48,354 bases of DNA from an uncultured Clostridia bacterium (GTDB lineage Bacteria > Bacillota > Clostridia > Lachnospirales > Lachnospiraceae): NCBI GenBank assembly GCA_946403295.1, contig CAMIZL010000016.1, positions 1 through 48,354 of the forward strand, written 5' to 3'. Positions 19,403-27,276 of the stretch are shown here, one piece after another; position 1 is the first letter of the stretch; each line of letters opens with the position of its first letter. A program made the translations under genes and the position numbers. The notes beneath the pieces were generated by a model. The model saw only the letters and a list, made by a program, of their open reading frames with translations, was not told the DNA's origin and did not search any database.

Positions 19403-22087
19403 ATGAAATTCAGTATTATCACACCATTTAATCGCGGGCTCGATCATCTTCGCGACAATCTTGAGAGCCTGAAGGATCAAAGACTCAGGATCTATCTCGA
19501 TGAGATAAAAGGAGCGCAGGGATTCTCCCGCGTTGACAGACTGAGGGATTATTGCGGACAGGAAAACGAGGACAGGCTCGTTAAACTCATTGAATCCGGC
19601 GATCTTGACGGCATCGAAGCGATAGCCGAAATAAAAGGTGTGGATGATCTGTGGCCGTTACTTACTTTCGACGGTCTCGGAAACATCGTTACGGTCGGGG
19701 ACAGTTTCGACAAGGCTTCAAAGGAAGAAGAAAACGAGGAAAAAAGCTCCGACAACGAGAGCGATGAGGGAGAACTCCGTCCTTTTGTACACATTCCTTA
19801 CAGGGACTTTGAAGTCATAATCATTACGGATCATCCGGTGGATGATATAAGCGGTCTTGTTGAAGAATACAAGAATATTTTGGATATAAGCGTTATCGAA
19901 CTTGATGAAAAAACCGGCGTTGCGGCCGCCCGAAACAAGGGAATCGAAGCCGCAAGGGGCGAATACATCATGTTCGTCGACAGTGATGATTATCTTTTCA
20001 CGAGAGCGCTTTATTTCATGGACAGAGCATGTCATACGGCCGGCGAACCGGATATCATATACGGTATGAAGGTTTGGACATGGTATTCGAGAAACGGCTT
20101 TATGGCTACCTTTGTCAAACAACAGCAGGAAGAGGAAAACAACGCACTGGCAGACGATTCCGTCGATGACGCCGCAGACGAAGAGGCACGCGAAAAAGAC
20201 GAACGTATGAAGAGCGAGCTTTCCGAGCAGGAATATATTGAATACAGACGCAGATTCGCGGCCGGAAGGCTTATCTCAAGACGTAAGGGCATCCGAAACG
20301 TTTCGGCTCTCGGCATTTCATATAAGCGATCCCTTCTCATCGACAATAATATACGTTTCCCCGAGCAGTTCCGCTACTACAGCGACTTCCCGTTCCTTTG
20401 TCTTGCGCTCGAGAAGGCCACCACATTCAGAAAGAATTACAAAGCATGGTATATCAAGAGAAAGCACGCCGATTCGATCAATTTCCCGTCGCTTGCGCAG
20501 GAAAAGAGCGAGCAGCGATTCCCCGAGCTTCTTGCGAGCTATGTATATACAAAATCGATCCTTGATCCGGACGGCGTGATCAGACAAAAGGCCGACTTGA
20601 AATTCATCGGCTATTATACACGTTATTTCGTTACAAGACTTCGCAGGAGCGAAAACGATTATTGGAGAGACGAGCGTTTCGAGGCATGCAGGAAGGTCGT
20701 CGGCGATATTCCGAAGTCTACGCTCAAGCAGGTTTCCCTGTACAAGAGACACCTCATCAAGCTCCTTAGGGCGGGTGATGTAAAGAAAACCTATCGCAGC
20801 GTTTCTTTCAGGCTCGCGCTTACAAAGATCGCCAAATGTCTGACTTCGAAGGCTATGATCGTTCAGAGCTTTTATGTTCATGTTTTCCTCAAGAAGCCGC
20901 TCAGAAAAGAAGTGATCCTTTTCGAGTGCTTCTTCGGAAGAAGCTACGGTGACAACCCCCGCGCGATGTACGAATATATTCAAAAGCAGTATCCCGACAA
21001 ATACATATGCGTCTGGAGCATGGCAAAGAGGTTCGGCAACAAGATCCCCTATAAACATAAGACCGTTAAGAGATTCAGCCTTCGCTATGCGTATTATATC
21101 GCACGGAGCAAATACTTTATTTTCAATACAAAGCAGCCGGGCTGGATGAGAAAGCGTGAGGGTCAGGTGTTCCTTGAGACGTGGCACGGAACGCCCCTCA
21201 AGAAGCTTGCGTTCGATATGGAAGACAACTTCAGCGCTTCTCCCGGATACAAGAAGCACATCTACAGCAAGACCCGTTCGTGGGACTATCTTGTTGCGGC
21301 AAACAGCTTCTCTTCGGAAGTTTTTAAGCGTTGCTTCATGTTTGAGAACAGGATGCTCGAATACGGATATCCCCGTAATGACGTTCTTCACGGGGACGAC
21401 ATCGCCGAGCGTGCCGCAGTTATCAGAAAGAAACTCGGAATACCCGAAGGCAAGAAGACGATCCTCTATGCGCCCACTTGGAGAGATGACGAGTTTTACG
21501 CGGCCGGCGAATACAAATTCACTCTTCAGCTTGACTTAAGGCTCCTCAGGGAAAAACTCGGTGACGATTATGCGATCATTTTGAGAACGCATTATTATAT
21601 TGCCGACAAACTTGACGTCAGGGGACTTGACGGATTTGCCTACAATCTCAGCAAGTATCCCGACATAGCGGACATATATTTGATCTCCGACATATGCATT
21701 ACGGATTATTCGTCGGTATTCTTTGATTATGCAAATCTCAGACGCCCGATGCTCTTCTACACCTATGACATCGACAAATACAGGGACGTGCTCCGCGGCT
21801 TCTACTTCGATATGGAAGCGACCGTTCCCGGCCCGCTCCTTTATACGAGCGAGGAAGTTGCCGATGCGATCCTCAACATCGACGAAGTGAGCGCGCGATT
21901 CAAAGACAGATACGACGCCTTCTACGAGCGCTTCTGCTCATGGGAGGACGGCAATGCCTGCCGCAACATCTATGATGATGTCTTTGTGAGAGGTGAGGAG
22001 GAACGTGCCCTCGCCGCCCTCGAAGCGCAAAAAGCGCTTGAAGCAGAGCACGACGAGACAGCGGAAGACAACAATCAGGATCTGTGA
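19403..22087 (+). CDS. Glycosyltransferase family 2 / CDP-glycerol glycerophosphotransferase fusion
   Basis: An 894-aa cytoplasmic or membrane-peripheral enzyme expected to build a glycerol-phosphate polymer. The N-terminal GT-A fold begins FSIITPFNRG and has the metal-binding acidic motif FVDSDDYLF near residue 191. The C-terminal half is a TagF-like domain (ETWHGTPLKK near 592; APTWRDDEF; TDYSSVFFDY near 767). Two insertions interrupt the GT2 part: an acidic stretch between residues about 30 and 130, and a Q/E/D-rich stretch around 235-270. The related protein at 35376 lacks both. It is separated by 13 kb from the main surface-polymer cluster. The ATG starts 2 bp after the lipoprotein stop. 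Confidence 0.88.
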   Translation: MKFSIITPFNRGLDHLRDNLESLKDQRLRIYLDEIKGAQGFSRVDRLRDYCGQENEDRLVKLIESGDLDGIEAIAEIKGVDDLWPLLTFDGLGNIVTVGDSFDKASKEEENEEKSSDNESDEGELRPFVHIPYRDFEVIIITDHPVDDISGLVEEYKNILDISVIELDEKTGVAAARNKGIEAARGEYIMFVDSDDYLFTRALYFMDRACHTAGEPDIIYGMKVWTWYSRNGFMATFVKQQQEEENNALADDSVDDAADEEAREKDERMKSELSEQEYIEYRRRFAAGRLISRRKGIRNVSALGISYKRSLLIDNNIRFPEQFRYYSDFPFLCLALEKATTFRKNYKAWYIKRKHADSINFPSLAQEKSEQRFPELLASYVYTKSILDPDGVIRQKADLKFIGYYTRYFVTRLRRSENDYWRDERFEACRKVVGDIPKSTLKQVSLYKRHLIKLLRAGDVKKTYRSVSFRLALTKIAKCLTSKAMIVQSFYVHVFLKKPLRKEVILFECFFGRSYGDNPRAMYEYIQKQYPDKYICVWSMAKRFGNKIPYKHKTVKRFSLRYAYYIARSKYFIFNTKQPGWMRKREGQVFLETWHGTPLKKLAFDMEDNFSASPGYKKHIYSKTRSWDYLVAANSFSSEVFKRCFMFENRMLEYGYPRNDVLHGDDIAERAAVIRKKLGIPEGKKTILYAPTWRDDEFYAAGEYKFTLQLDLRLLREKLGDDYAIILRTHYYIADKLDVRGLDGFAYNLSKYPDIADIYLISDICITDYSSVFFDYANLRRPMLFYTYDIDKYRDVLRGFYFDMEATVPGPLLYTSEEVADAILNIDEVSARFKDRYDAFYERFCSWEDGNACRNIYDDVFVRGEEERALAALEAQKALEAEHDETAEDNNQDL

Positions 22088-22179
22088 GATTGGGATACGC
22101 ACATGAAGAAAGTCGGCAAGCCGCAGCTGTTCCACGCAGTAATCAAGGTTCGCTTTTCGTTCGGAGGGGTCCGCTGCAA

Positions 22180-22358
22180 GAGCATTTCCCGGGGATCCGA
22201 ATGATCCCTTGACCGACAGCATTTCCCCGTGGACCCGAAGGATCCCTTGACCGACAGCATTTTCCGGGGACCCGAATGATCCCTTGACCGACAGCATTTT
22301 CCGGGGATCCGAAGGATCCCTTGACCGACAGCATTTCCCCGTGGACCCGAAGGATCCC
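22180..22358. repeat. 37/38-bp tandem repeat between convergent genes
   Basis: GATCCCTTGACCGACAGCAT recurs at 22203, 22241, 22278 and 22315, with partial units before and after. The lengths alternate between 38 bp (...TTCCCCGTGGACCC) and 37 bp (...TTTCCGGGGACCC). The array fills nearly the whole gap between the transferase stop (22087) and the stop of the minus-strand gene at 22363. I see no gene in 22088-22362: a 33-codon frame from 22103 has no ribosome site. Confidence 0.9.
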
Positions 22359-22362
22359 AAGA

Positions 22363-23112
22363 TCATTGCATCGGCGACGTGAGCTTGATATACGGCGATC
22401 TGGGATCGCGGTTGTTGTATGCTCCTTCGAGTTGGCGTAAAACGACATTCATCGGACGAACGAAAACCCTGTCATGACTGAGACCGCAGCGTGTTGCGGG
22501 GAGGCTTCTCAGCTGTTCGATCTGATCTTTCAGGAGCTGGACATTATAATAATCCGGCTCTTTTTCTTTTCCGAGGCAGGGGTAAGTAGCGTCCCCGAGG
22601 AAGAGAAAGTCGTCGTTTACCATAAGCGCCAATGACCCGCGCGCGTGGGATGACCTTAAGGGGATTATGTCAAGCTTGACTCCGTCGTGTATCGTGATCC
22701 GCCCGGTCACGAGCGTTGCCTTCGGAGTGTAGTGCCCCACATGCGATCCGGTGTAAACGGTCTCCGCAGGGATCGGTTTATATGGGATTGAGCCGAATGA
22801 GACCGAGCCGGATGAAATCGACCCGTCTGAGACCGCATCGGATGATATGCGCTCCTGCGGGAGCATCCCGTCTTCGCCGGGACAGTGCCCGGTGAGCCAC
22901 CGGGTGTGATCATAATGGAAGTGTGATAAAATGATCACGGTGTTTTTGGGAAGCGTGCAGAGGAAATCGAGAGCGGCCAAAGAACTTCCGACATCAAAAA
23001 GATAGGTGCGTTCTGCGCCTTTAATGATTCCGATATCGGACGAGAGCGGATGTTCCGTGCCCGGGATATAAGAAATGATGTCATCGATCTTTTTTATCTC
23101 AAATTTGTTCAT
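22363..23112 (-). CDS. Metallo-beta-lactamase fold hydrolase
   Basis: A 249-aa protein with the metal motif HFHYDH (residues 64-69) following ILS, a later HARGSLALMV histidine, and FLGDATYP, whose aspartate normally bridges the two metals. The substrate cannot be inferred; relatives include glyoxalase-II-like and other small-molecule hydrolases. Between residues about 90 and 112 there is a serine/glycine-rich stretch built of five-residue units (SDAVS, DGSIS, SGSVS, FGSIP), encoded by a 15-bp tandem repeat. It is a single-gene unit transcribed from the promoter at 23192-23220. Confidence 0.85.
   Translation of the reverse strand: MNKFEIKKIDDIISYIPGTEHPLSSDIGIIKGAERTYLFDVGSSLAALDFLCTLPKNTVIILSHFHYDHTRWLTGHCPGEDGMLPQERISSDAVSDGSISSGSVSFGSIPYKPIPAETVYTGSHVGHYTPKATLVTGRITIHDGVKLDIIPLRSSHARGSLALMVNDDFLFLGDATYPCLGKEKEPDYYNVQLLKDQIEQLRSLPATRCGLSHDRVFVRPMNVVLRQLEGAYNNRDPRSPYIKLTSPMQ
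22786..22845. repeat. 15-bp tandem repeat inside the metallo-beta-lactamase gene
   Basis: Four diverged 15-bp units start at 22786, 22801, 22816 and 22831 (plus-strand consensus roughly GAxCGAxCCGGATGA). They keep the frame and expand a surface loop by about 20 residues next to the active-site region. Confidence 0.7.
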
Positions 23113-23191
23113 AGCATCCTTTCGAATACGGCCGACCGGCTCTTTTTACGAGCGTTGCTGCGATGAATCCTTCTTGCTCAACTGAACACAT

Positions 23192-23220
23192 ATAATACAA
23201 AATGAAATATAAATAGTCAA
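23192..23220 (-). promoter_or_regulatory. Promoter for the metallo-beta-lactamase gene
   Basis: On the minus strand TTGACT (23215-23220), 17-bp spacer, TATTAT (23192-23197). The start codon at 23112 is about 70 bp downstream with AAAGGA before it. The rest of the 23113-23354 gap must also hold the uxuA promoter, which I cannot place with confidence. Confidence 0.7.
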
Positions 23221-23354
23221 ATTTTTGGCATAATTTGATTGGTAGAAAATGCAGGTAATTGTAGACTTTATCTTTAGAAGAACGAGCGGGATTCCACGGT
23301 GATCACAATACCGGGAAGATCGCATAACAAGTGTAAACAAAGAGGAGTACTCAT

Positions 23355-24422
23355 ATGCAGATGACTTTTCGCTGGTACGGAACCGGCAATGACACCATTA
23401 CTCTTGAACAGATTAAGCAGATCCCCGGTGTTGAGGGAATCGTGTGGGCGCTTCATGACAAGATGCCCGGGATCGTTTGGGAAGAAGACGAGATAAAGAA
23501 GGCCACGGACGAGATCAAATCCTACGGCTTTAATGTCGACGTTGTGGAGTCGGTCAATGTCCATGATGACATCAAGATCGGCCTTCCGACCCGCGACATG
23601 TACATCGAGAACTATAAGCAGACGCTTCGCAACCTTGCAAAATTCGGCGTGAAAGTGGTTTGCTACAATTTTATGCCTGTTTTCGACTGGACCAGAACGG
23701 AGCTTTTCCATCCCAATGAGGACGGATCGACTTCCATGTATTACGAGAAGGATAAGATCATGGCAGATCCCAAGGAGATGGCGGAGTATATCACCGAGAA
23801 GTGTAAAGGATTCACGATGCCCGGCTGGGAGCCTGAGCGTATGGCGCATCTTACGGAGCTCTTTGATGCATATAAGGATGTTACGAAAGAGAAGCTTTGG
23901 GAAAATCTTGAATATTTCCTTCGCGCGCTTATGCCCACTTGCAAAGAAACAGACATCAAACTTGCGATCCATCAGGACGATCCGCCCTGGGATATCTTCG
24001 GGCTTCCGAGACTTCTCGTTGACGAACCTTCGATCGACAGGTTCCTCAAGATGGTGGACGATCCCTATAACTGCCTGACACTTTGCTCGGGTTCCGTAAG
24101 TTCGAATCCGAAGAACAACACGGCCGATATCATTCGCAAGCATTGTGACAGAATAGCCTTTGCCCATATCCGTAATGTAAAGCATTTCCCGAACGGCGAT
24201 TTCAAAGAGGTTTCACATCGTGATTGTGACGGTGATACAGGCGTTCTTGATATCGTGAAAGCATATCATGATATGGGATTTGACGGATATATAAGACCCG
24301 ATCACGGACGCCATATCTGGGGCGAAAAGTGCAGACCCGGGTACGGCCTCTACGACAGGGCGCTCGGGATCATGTATCTCCTGGGAGCGTTCGAAATGCT
24401 TGATAAGATCGAAGGCAAGTGA
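23355..24422 (+). CDS. uxuA: Mannonate dehydratase
   Basis: Dehydrates D-mannonate to 2-keto-3-deoxygluconate in hexuronate (pectin or glucuronoxylan) use. The 355-aa length and the opening MTFRWYGTGNDTITL followed by IPGVEGIVWALHD are typical. Further conserved segments are VVCYNFMPVFDWTRT, IHQDDPPWDIFG near residue 206 and CSGSVSSNPKN; several of these bear the metal ligands in known structures. The ribosome site is AGAGGAG. It is followed by uxuB, which makes its substrate, through a 158-bp gap filled with 33-bp repeats. Confidence 0.95.
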   Translation: MQMTFRWYGTGNDTITLEQIKQIPGVEGIVWALHDKMPGIVWEEDEIKKATDEIKSYGFNVDVVESVNVHDDIKIGLPTRDMYIENYKQTLRNLAKFGVKVVCYNFMPVFDWTRTELFHPNEDGSTSMYYEKDKIMADPKEMAEYITEKCKGFTMPGWEPERMAHLTELFDAYKDVTKEKLWENLEYFLRALMPTCKETDIKLAIHQDDPPWDIFGLPRLLVDEPSIDRFLKMVDDPYNCLTLCSGSVSSNPKNNTADIIRKHCDRIAFAHIRNVKHFPNGDFKEVSHRDCDGDTGVLDIVKAYHDMGFDGYIRPDHGRHIWGEKCRPGYGLYDRALGIMYLLGAFEMLDKIEGK

Positions 24423-24434
24423 TCACAAGAAGTG

Positions 24435-24566
24435 TAAGACAGAGACCAAGCGGTATCGGGTAGTTGATAAGACAGAGACCGAGTGGCCTCGGGCAGCTGA
24501 TAAGACAGAGATCAAGTGGTTTCGGGTAGTTGATAAGACAGAGATCAAGTGGTCTCGGGTATTTTA
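24435..24566. repeat. 33-bp tandem repeat between uxuA and uxuB
   Basis: Four units start at 24435, 24468, 24501 and 24534, each opening TAAGACAGAGA. The array begins 13 bp after the uxuA stop and ends just before the uxuB ribosome site. As the period is a multiple of three, several frames stay open across it, which extends spurious reading frames; I do not call a gene here. Confidence 0.9.
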
Positions 24567-24580
24567 CAGAGGAGTTCGAA

Positions 24581-26215
24581 ATGGTTCTAAACAGAAACGG
24601 TATTAAAGACAGAAATGCCTGGAAGGGGTACCGCCTTCCTGAATTTGATATTGAGAAGATGCGCGAGAAGACAAGAAAGTCACCCAAGTGGCTTCATTTC
24701 GGATCGGGTAACATCTTCAGGGCTTTCCTTTGCAGTGCGGCACAGAGCCTGCTTGACAGCGGTGACATGGAAGAGGGGATCGTTGCTGCGGAAAGTCACG
24801 GAACGGAGATCATCACAGAATGTTACAGACCCCACGACGATCTGTGCGTTAATGTTACATTGAATTATAACGGAACTACCGACAAAGAAGTGCTTGCGAG
24901 TGTCGGCGAATCTCTTACTACGGAATATGATTTTGACAGGATCGCTGAGATCTTCTGCGAGCCTTCTCTTCAGATGGTTTCTTTCACCATCACGGAGAAG
25001 GGATATGCGCTCACCGATGCCAAGGGAAATGAATTCCCGACAGTTACGGCTGACAAGGCTTCGTCGCCCGAAGATATCATCGCCGACATGAAGCGCAGAG
25101 CCGCCGGACCCGATCACAGTGTTACCGCACATCATCTCATGGCAGTGATAGCTTCTCTTACGATCCTGAGAGGACGAAAGAGCGGAACACCTCTTGCACT
25201 TGTTTCGATGGATAATTGCTCTCATAACGGAGAGAAGATCGAAAAAGCGGTTATCGGTATCGCTCAGAACTGGCTCAAAGCCGGTAAGATCGAAGAATCC
25301 GACATGAAGTACCTTACGGAGAAGGTATCATATCCCTGGAGCATGATCGACAAGATCACACCCAGACCTGACGCAAAGGTCGAGGAAGAGCTCGCAAAAG
25401 ACGGGATCGAGGATATCAGACCGTTCGTAACGCCCAACGGAACATATATAGCTGCATTTGTAAACGCCGAGAGACCTCAGTATCTTATCGTGGAAGACGA
25501 TTTCCCTAACGGCAGACCCGCTCTCGATAAGGCGCGCGGAGTTATTTTTACCGACAGGGATACGGTTAACAAGACCGAGAGAATGAAAGTTTGTACATGC
25601 CTCAACCCGCTTCACACAGCGCTTGCGATATTCGGATGTCTTCTCGGACATACTTCGATCGCGGCTGAGATGAAAGATGACGAGCTTCGCACTCTCATCG
25701 AGAAGATGAGCGCAAAGGAAGGCATGCCCGTTGTCGAGAACCCCGGAATCATCGATCCCGTACAATTCCTTAACGAGTGCCTCAAAGAACGTTTCCCCAA
25801 TCCGTTCATGCCCGACACTCCTCAGAGGATCGCGACCGATACATCACAAAAGCTTCCCATCCGCTACGGCGAGAATTTTAAGGCTCATATCGCGAAGGGC
25901 GATGTAAAAGAACTTGTTTACATGCCACTCGTTATCGCGGGATGGCTCAGATACCTCCTCGGTATCGATGATGAGGGCAAGGATTTCGAGCCTTCGAGCG
26001 ATCCGATGCTCGCTACTGCACGTGAACTTCTCGGAAATGTTTCGTTCGGTCGCAGTGCTTCGGAATCGGAACTTGAACCGATCCTCCGCAACGAAACCTT
26101 CTTCGGAACCGATCTGGTTGCAGCAGGCCTGCTTTCCAAGATCACCGATTATTTCAATGAACTCAATGCAGGAAACGGATCCGTCAGAAGCACGCTCCGA
26201 AAGTACACTGCATAA
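24581..26215 (+). CDS. uxuB: Fructuronate reductase, mannitol dehydrogenase family
   Basis: NAD-dependent polyol dehydrogenase of 544 aa, expected to interconvert D-fructuronate and D-mannonate, given the adjacent uxuA. The N-terminal Rossmann-like domain has WLHFGSGNIFRAF (His39 region). The C-terminal helical catalytic domain has CLNPLHTALAIFGCLLGH near residue 340, with the conserved Asn and His of the family. Specificity for fructuronate rests on context, since mannitol and altronate enzymes look alike. Start: ATG at 24581 with AGAGGAG 6 nt upstream; a longer frame from 24530 would be encoded in the 33-bp repeats. A terminator follows at 26234. Confidence 0.88.
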   Translation: MVLNRNGIKDRNAWKGYRLPEFDIEKMREKTRKSPKWLHFGSGNIFRAFLCSAAQSLLDSGDMEEGIVAAESHGTEIITECYRPHDDLCVNVTLNYNGTTDKEVLASVGESLTTEYDFDRIAEIFCEPSLQMVSFTITEKGYALTDAKGNEFPTVTADKASSPEDIIADMKRRAAGPDHSVTAHHLMAVIASLTILRGRKSGTPLALVSMDNCSHNGEKIEKAVIGIAQNWLKAGKIEESDMKYLTEKVSYPWSMIDKITPRPDAKVEEELAKDGIEDIRPFVTPNGTYIAAFVNAERPQYLIVEDDFPNGRPALDKARGVIFTDRDTVNKTERMKVCTCLNPLHTALAIFGCLLGHTSIAAEMKDDELRTLIEKMSAKEGMPVVENPGIIDPVQFLNECLKERFPNPFMPDTPQRIATDTSQKLPIRYGENFKAHIAKGDVKELVYMPLVIAGWLRYLLGIDDEGKDFEPSSDPMLATARELLGNVSFGRSASESELEPILRNETFFGTDLVAAGLLSKITDYFNELNAGNGSVRSTLRKYTA

Positions 26216-26230
26216 AAAGTTGTATGTATC
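26212..26230. repeat. 19-bp direct repeat, left copy
   Basis: ATAAAAAGTTGTATGTATC overlaps the uxuB stop codon. The identical sequence is at 27172-27190, in the promoter region of the dCMP deaminase gene. The two copies frame the whole gene-free stretch. Confidence 0.85.
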
Positions 26231-26233
26231 AGG

Positions 26234-26271
26234 TCAAGGCTGTGACTACCACGTCACAGCCTTGAATTTTT
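26234..26271 (+). terminator. Intrinsic terminator after uxuB
   Basis: A 13-bp perfect stem (26234-26246 with 26253-26265), a 6-nt loop TACCAC, then ATTTTT. It ends the uxuA-uxuB transcript. Confidence 0.9.
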
Positions 26272-26284
26272 GCGATAAGCGAAG

Positions 26285-26526
26285 GCCGTCTGTTGCAAGC
26301 TTGTTTGCAATTGTATCTGCTATCACGGTTTTCGGAAGAAAGTTTACTTTCTTATCGAAAATCGTGATAGCAGATACAAAGTGAGGCAAAGCCTCACGTA
26401 CAGATGGCTGAGTGAACGGTCATCGAGCGGACTAGTACGCGAGATGTCCGTCGAATCGAGTAGGAGTCAGCCTACTCGATTCGATCCGATGATAAGTAAC
26501 ATCTGATGATTGCGCAGATAGACGGC
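26285..26526. other. Multibranched inverted-repeat element, possible structured RNA
   Basis: No coding gene. Six stems nest in order. Closing stem: 26285-26291 with 26520-26526 (7 bp). Next: TTGCAA at 26293 and 26305 (6 bp). A long hairpin, 26311-26379, has 32 pairs, one bulge and loop TTTA. GTGAGGC/GCCTCAC at 26381-26397 has loop AAA. CAGATG/CATCTG (26401 with 26500) encloses two hairpins. The first, 26416-26451, reads ACGG/CCGT, a U-U mismatch, CATC/GATG, tandem G-A pairs and GCG/CGC. The second, 26451-26484, is a 14-bp stem with loop AGTCAG. All stems are compatible, apart from one shared base at 26451. The strand is undetermined, and no promoter was assigned to it. Noncoding RNA, mobile palindromic element or retron-like DNA are alternatives. 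Confidence 0.55.
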
Positions 26527-26550
26527 AATGGCAGTGGCGGTTTCCCGTGG

Positions 26551-27005
26551 TTAGTCAAAAGTCTTCTTCTTGATTTGATCGTTGCCCTTTTGATTTGATT
26601 GCTTCTCTCTTGATTTGATCTTTGAAACCGTGCCGAAAATAAGGATTTTTGACTAACCCCTCAAATTTTCATGTTTTAGTCAAAAGTTTCCCTCTTGATT
26701 TGGTCTTTGAAACCGTGCCGAAAATAAGGATTTTTGACTAAACCCGCAAATTTTCATGTTTTAGTCAAAAGGGTTCCTCTTGATTTGGTCCTTGTGACCG
26801 TATCGGAGGAGAAGATTCTTGACTAAAACCGCAAATTTTCATGATTTAGTCAAAAGTTGCCCTTTTGGCTTGATCTTAGTAACTGTATCGGAGGAGAAGA
26901 TCCATGACTAAACCCGCAAATTTTCATGTCTTAGTCAAAAGTTGCCCTTTTGGCTTGATTTTTGTGACCGTATCGGAGATAAAGATTCTTGACCGGACCC
27001 GAAAT
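26551..27005. repeat. 85-bp tandem repeat family, locus 2 (five units)
   Basis: TTAGTC occurs at 26551, 26676, 26761, 26846 and 26931. The period is 85 except for the first interval, which is 125 because of 20-bp sub-repeats of CTTGATTTGATC type. Junction hairpins TTGACTAA/TTTAGTCAA recur at 26649, 26734 and 26819; at 26904 the first arm reads ATGACTAAA. The central 45-50 bp drifts between units while the junctions stay nearly constant. It is the same family as 1-176 but with its own junction loop (CGCAAATTTTCATG here, CGCAATTCCACGTG there). Confidence 0.9.
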
Positions 27006-27055
27006 TTACCATGTTTTTGACCACAGAGAGCATAAATTTTCTATAGGACCGAATC

Positions 27056-27143
27056 AAGGCAAAAACGAAAGCAAAACGAAGCAAAAACGAAGACAAAACG
27101 AAGCAAAAACGAAAGCAAAACGAAGACAAAACGAGAGGAAGAC
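27056..27143. repeat. Purine-rich tandem repeat (AAAACGAAGC type)
   Basis: About 88 bp built from 10- to 11-bp units of the form GCAAAAACGAA or GACAAAACGAA, with a possible higher 33-bp order. One strand is almost pyrimidine-free apart from the C of each unit. Frames across it translate to low-complexity peptides, and I see no gene. Confidence 0.8.
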
Positions 27144-27171
27144 GAATCCAAAATCACTCTTCTGATTACCT

Positions 27172-27190
27172 ATAAAAAGTTGTATGTATC
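27172..27190. repeat. 19-bp direct repeat, right copy
   Basis: Identical to 26212-26230. It overlaps the -35 box of the promoter at 27180, so the left copy could be a displaced fragment of this promoter region. Confidence 0.85.
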
Positions 27191-27209
27191 GCAGGTAATG
27201 TGTTATGAT
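27180..27209 (+). promoter_or_regulatory. Promoter for the dCMP deaminase gene
   Basis: TTGTAT (27180-27185), 18-bp spacer, TATGAT (27204-27209). The start codon is about 68 bp downstream. Confidence 0.6.
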
Positions 27210-27276
27210 GTAAGTTAGAGCAAAAATGGACGCATATTCGGATTGAAAATCGGATATCATGAGGGAGGAGTTTCGG

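Noticed and set aside
22103-22204. 33-codon open frame after the 19403 transferase
   Set aside because: No ribosome site, and it runs into the tandem repeats; nothing supports translation.
24400-24606. 68-codon open frame across the uxuA-uxuB repeats
   Set aside because: It overlaps uxuA and uxuB out of frame and is open only because the repeat period is 33 bp.
26285-26526. Orphan retron msr-msd
   Set aside because: No reverse transcriptase gene in the window and no clear branching-G context. Kept only as a remote alternative for the folded element.
26551-27005. CRISPR-like layout: constant palindromic 35-nt junctions separated by about 50-bp segments
   Set aside because: The intervening segments are clearly related to one another, there are no cas genes, and the same family occurs at 1-176.
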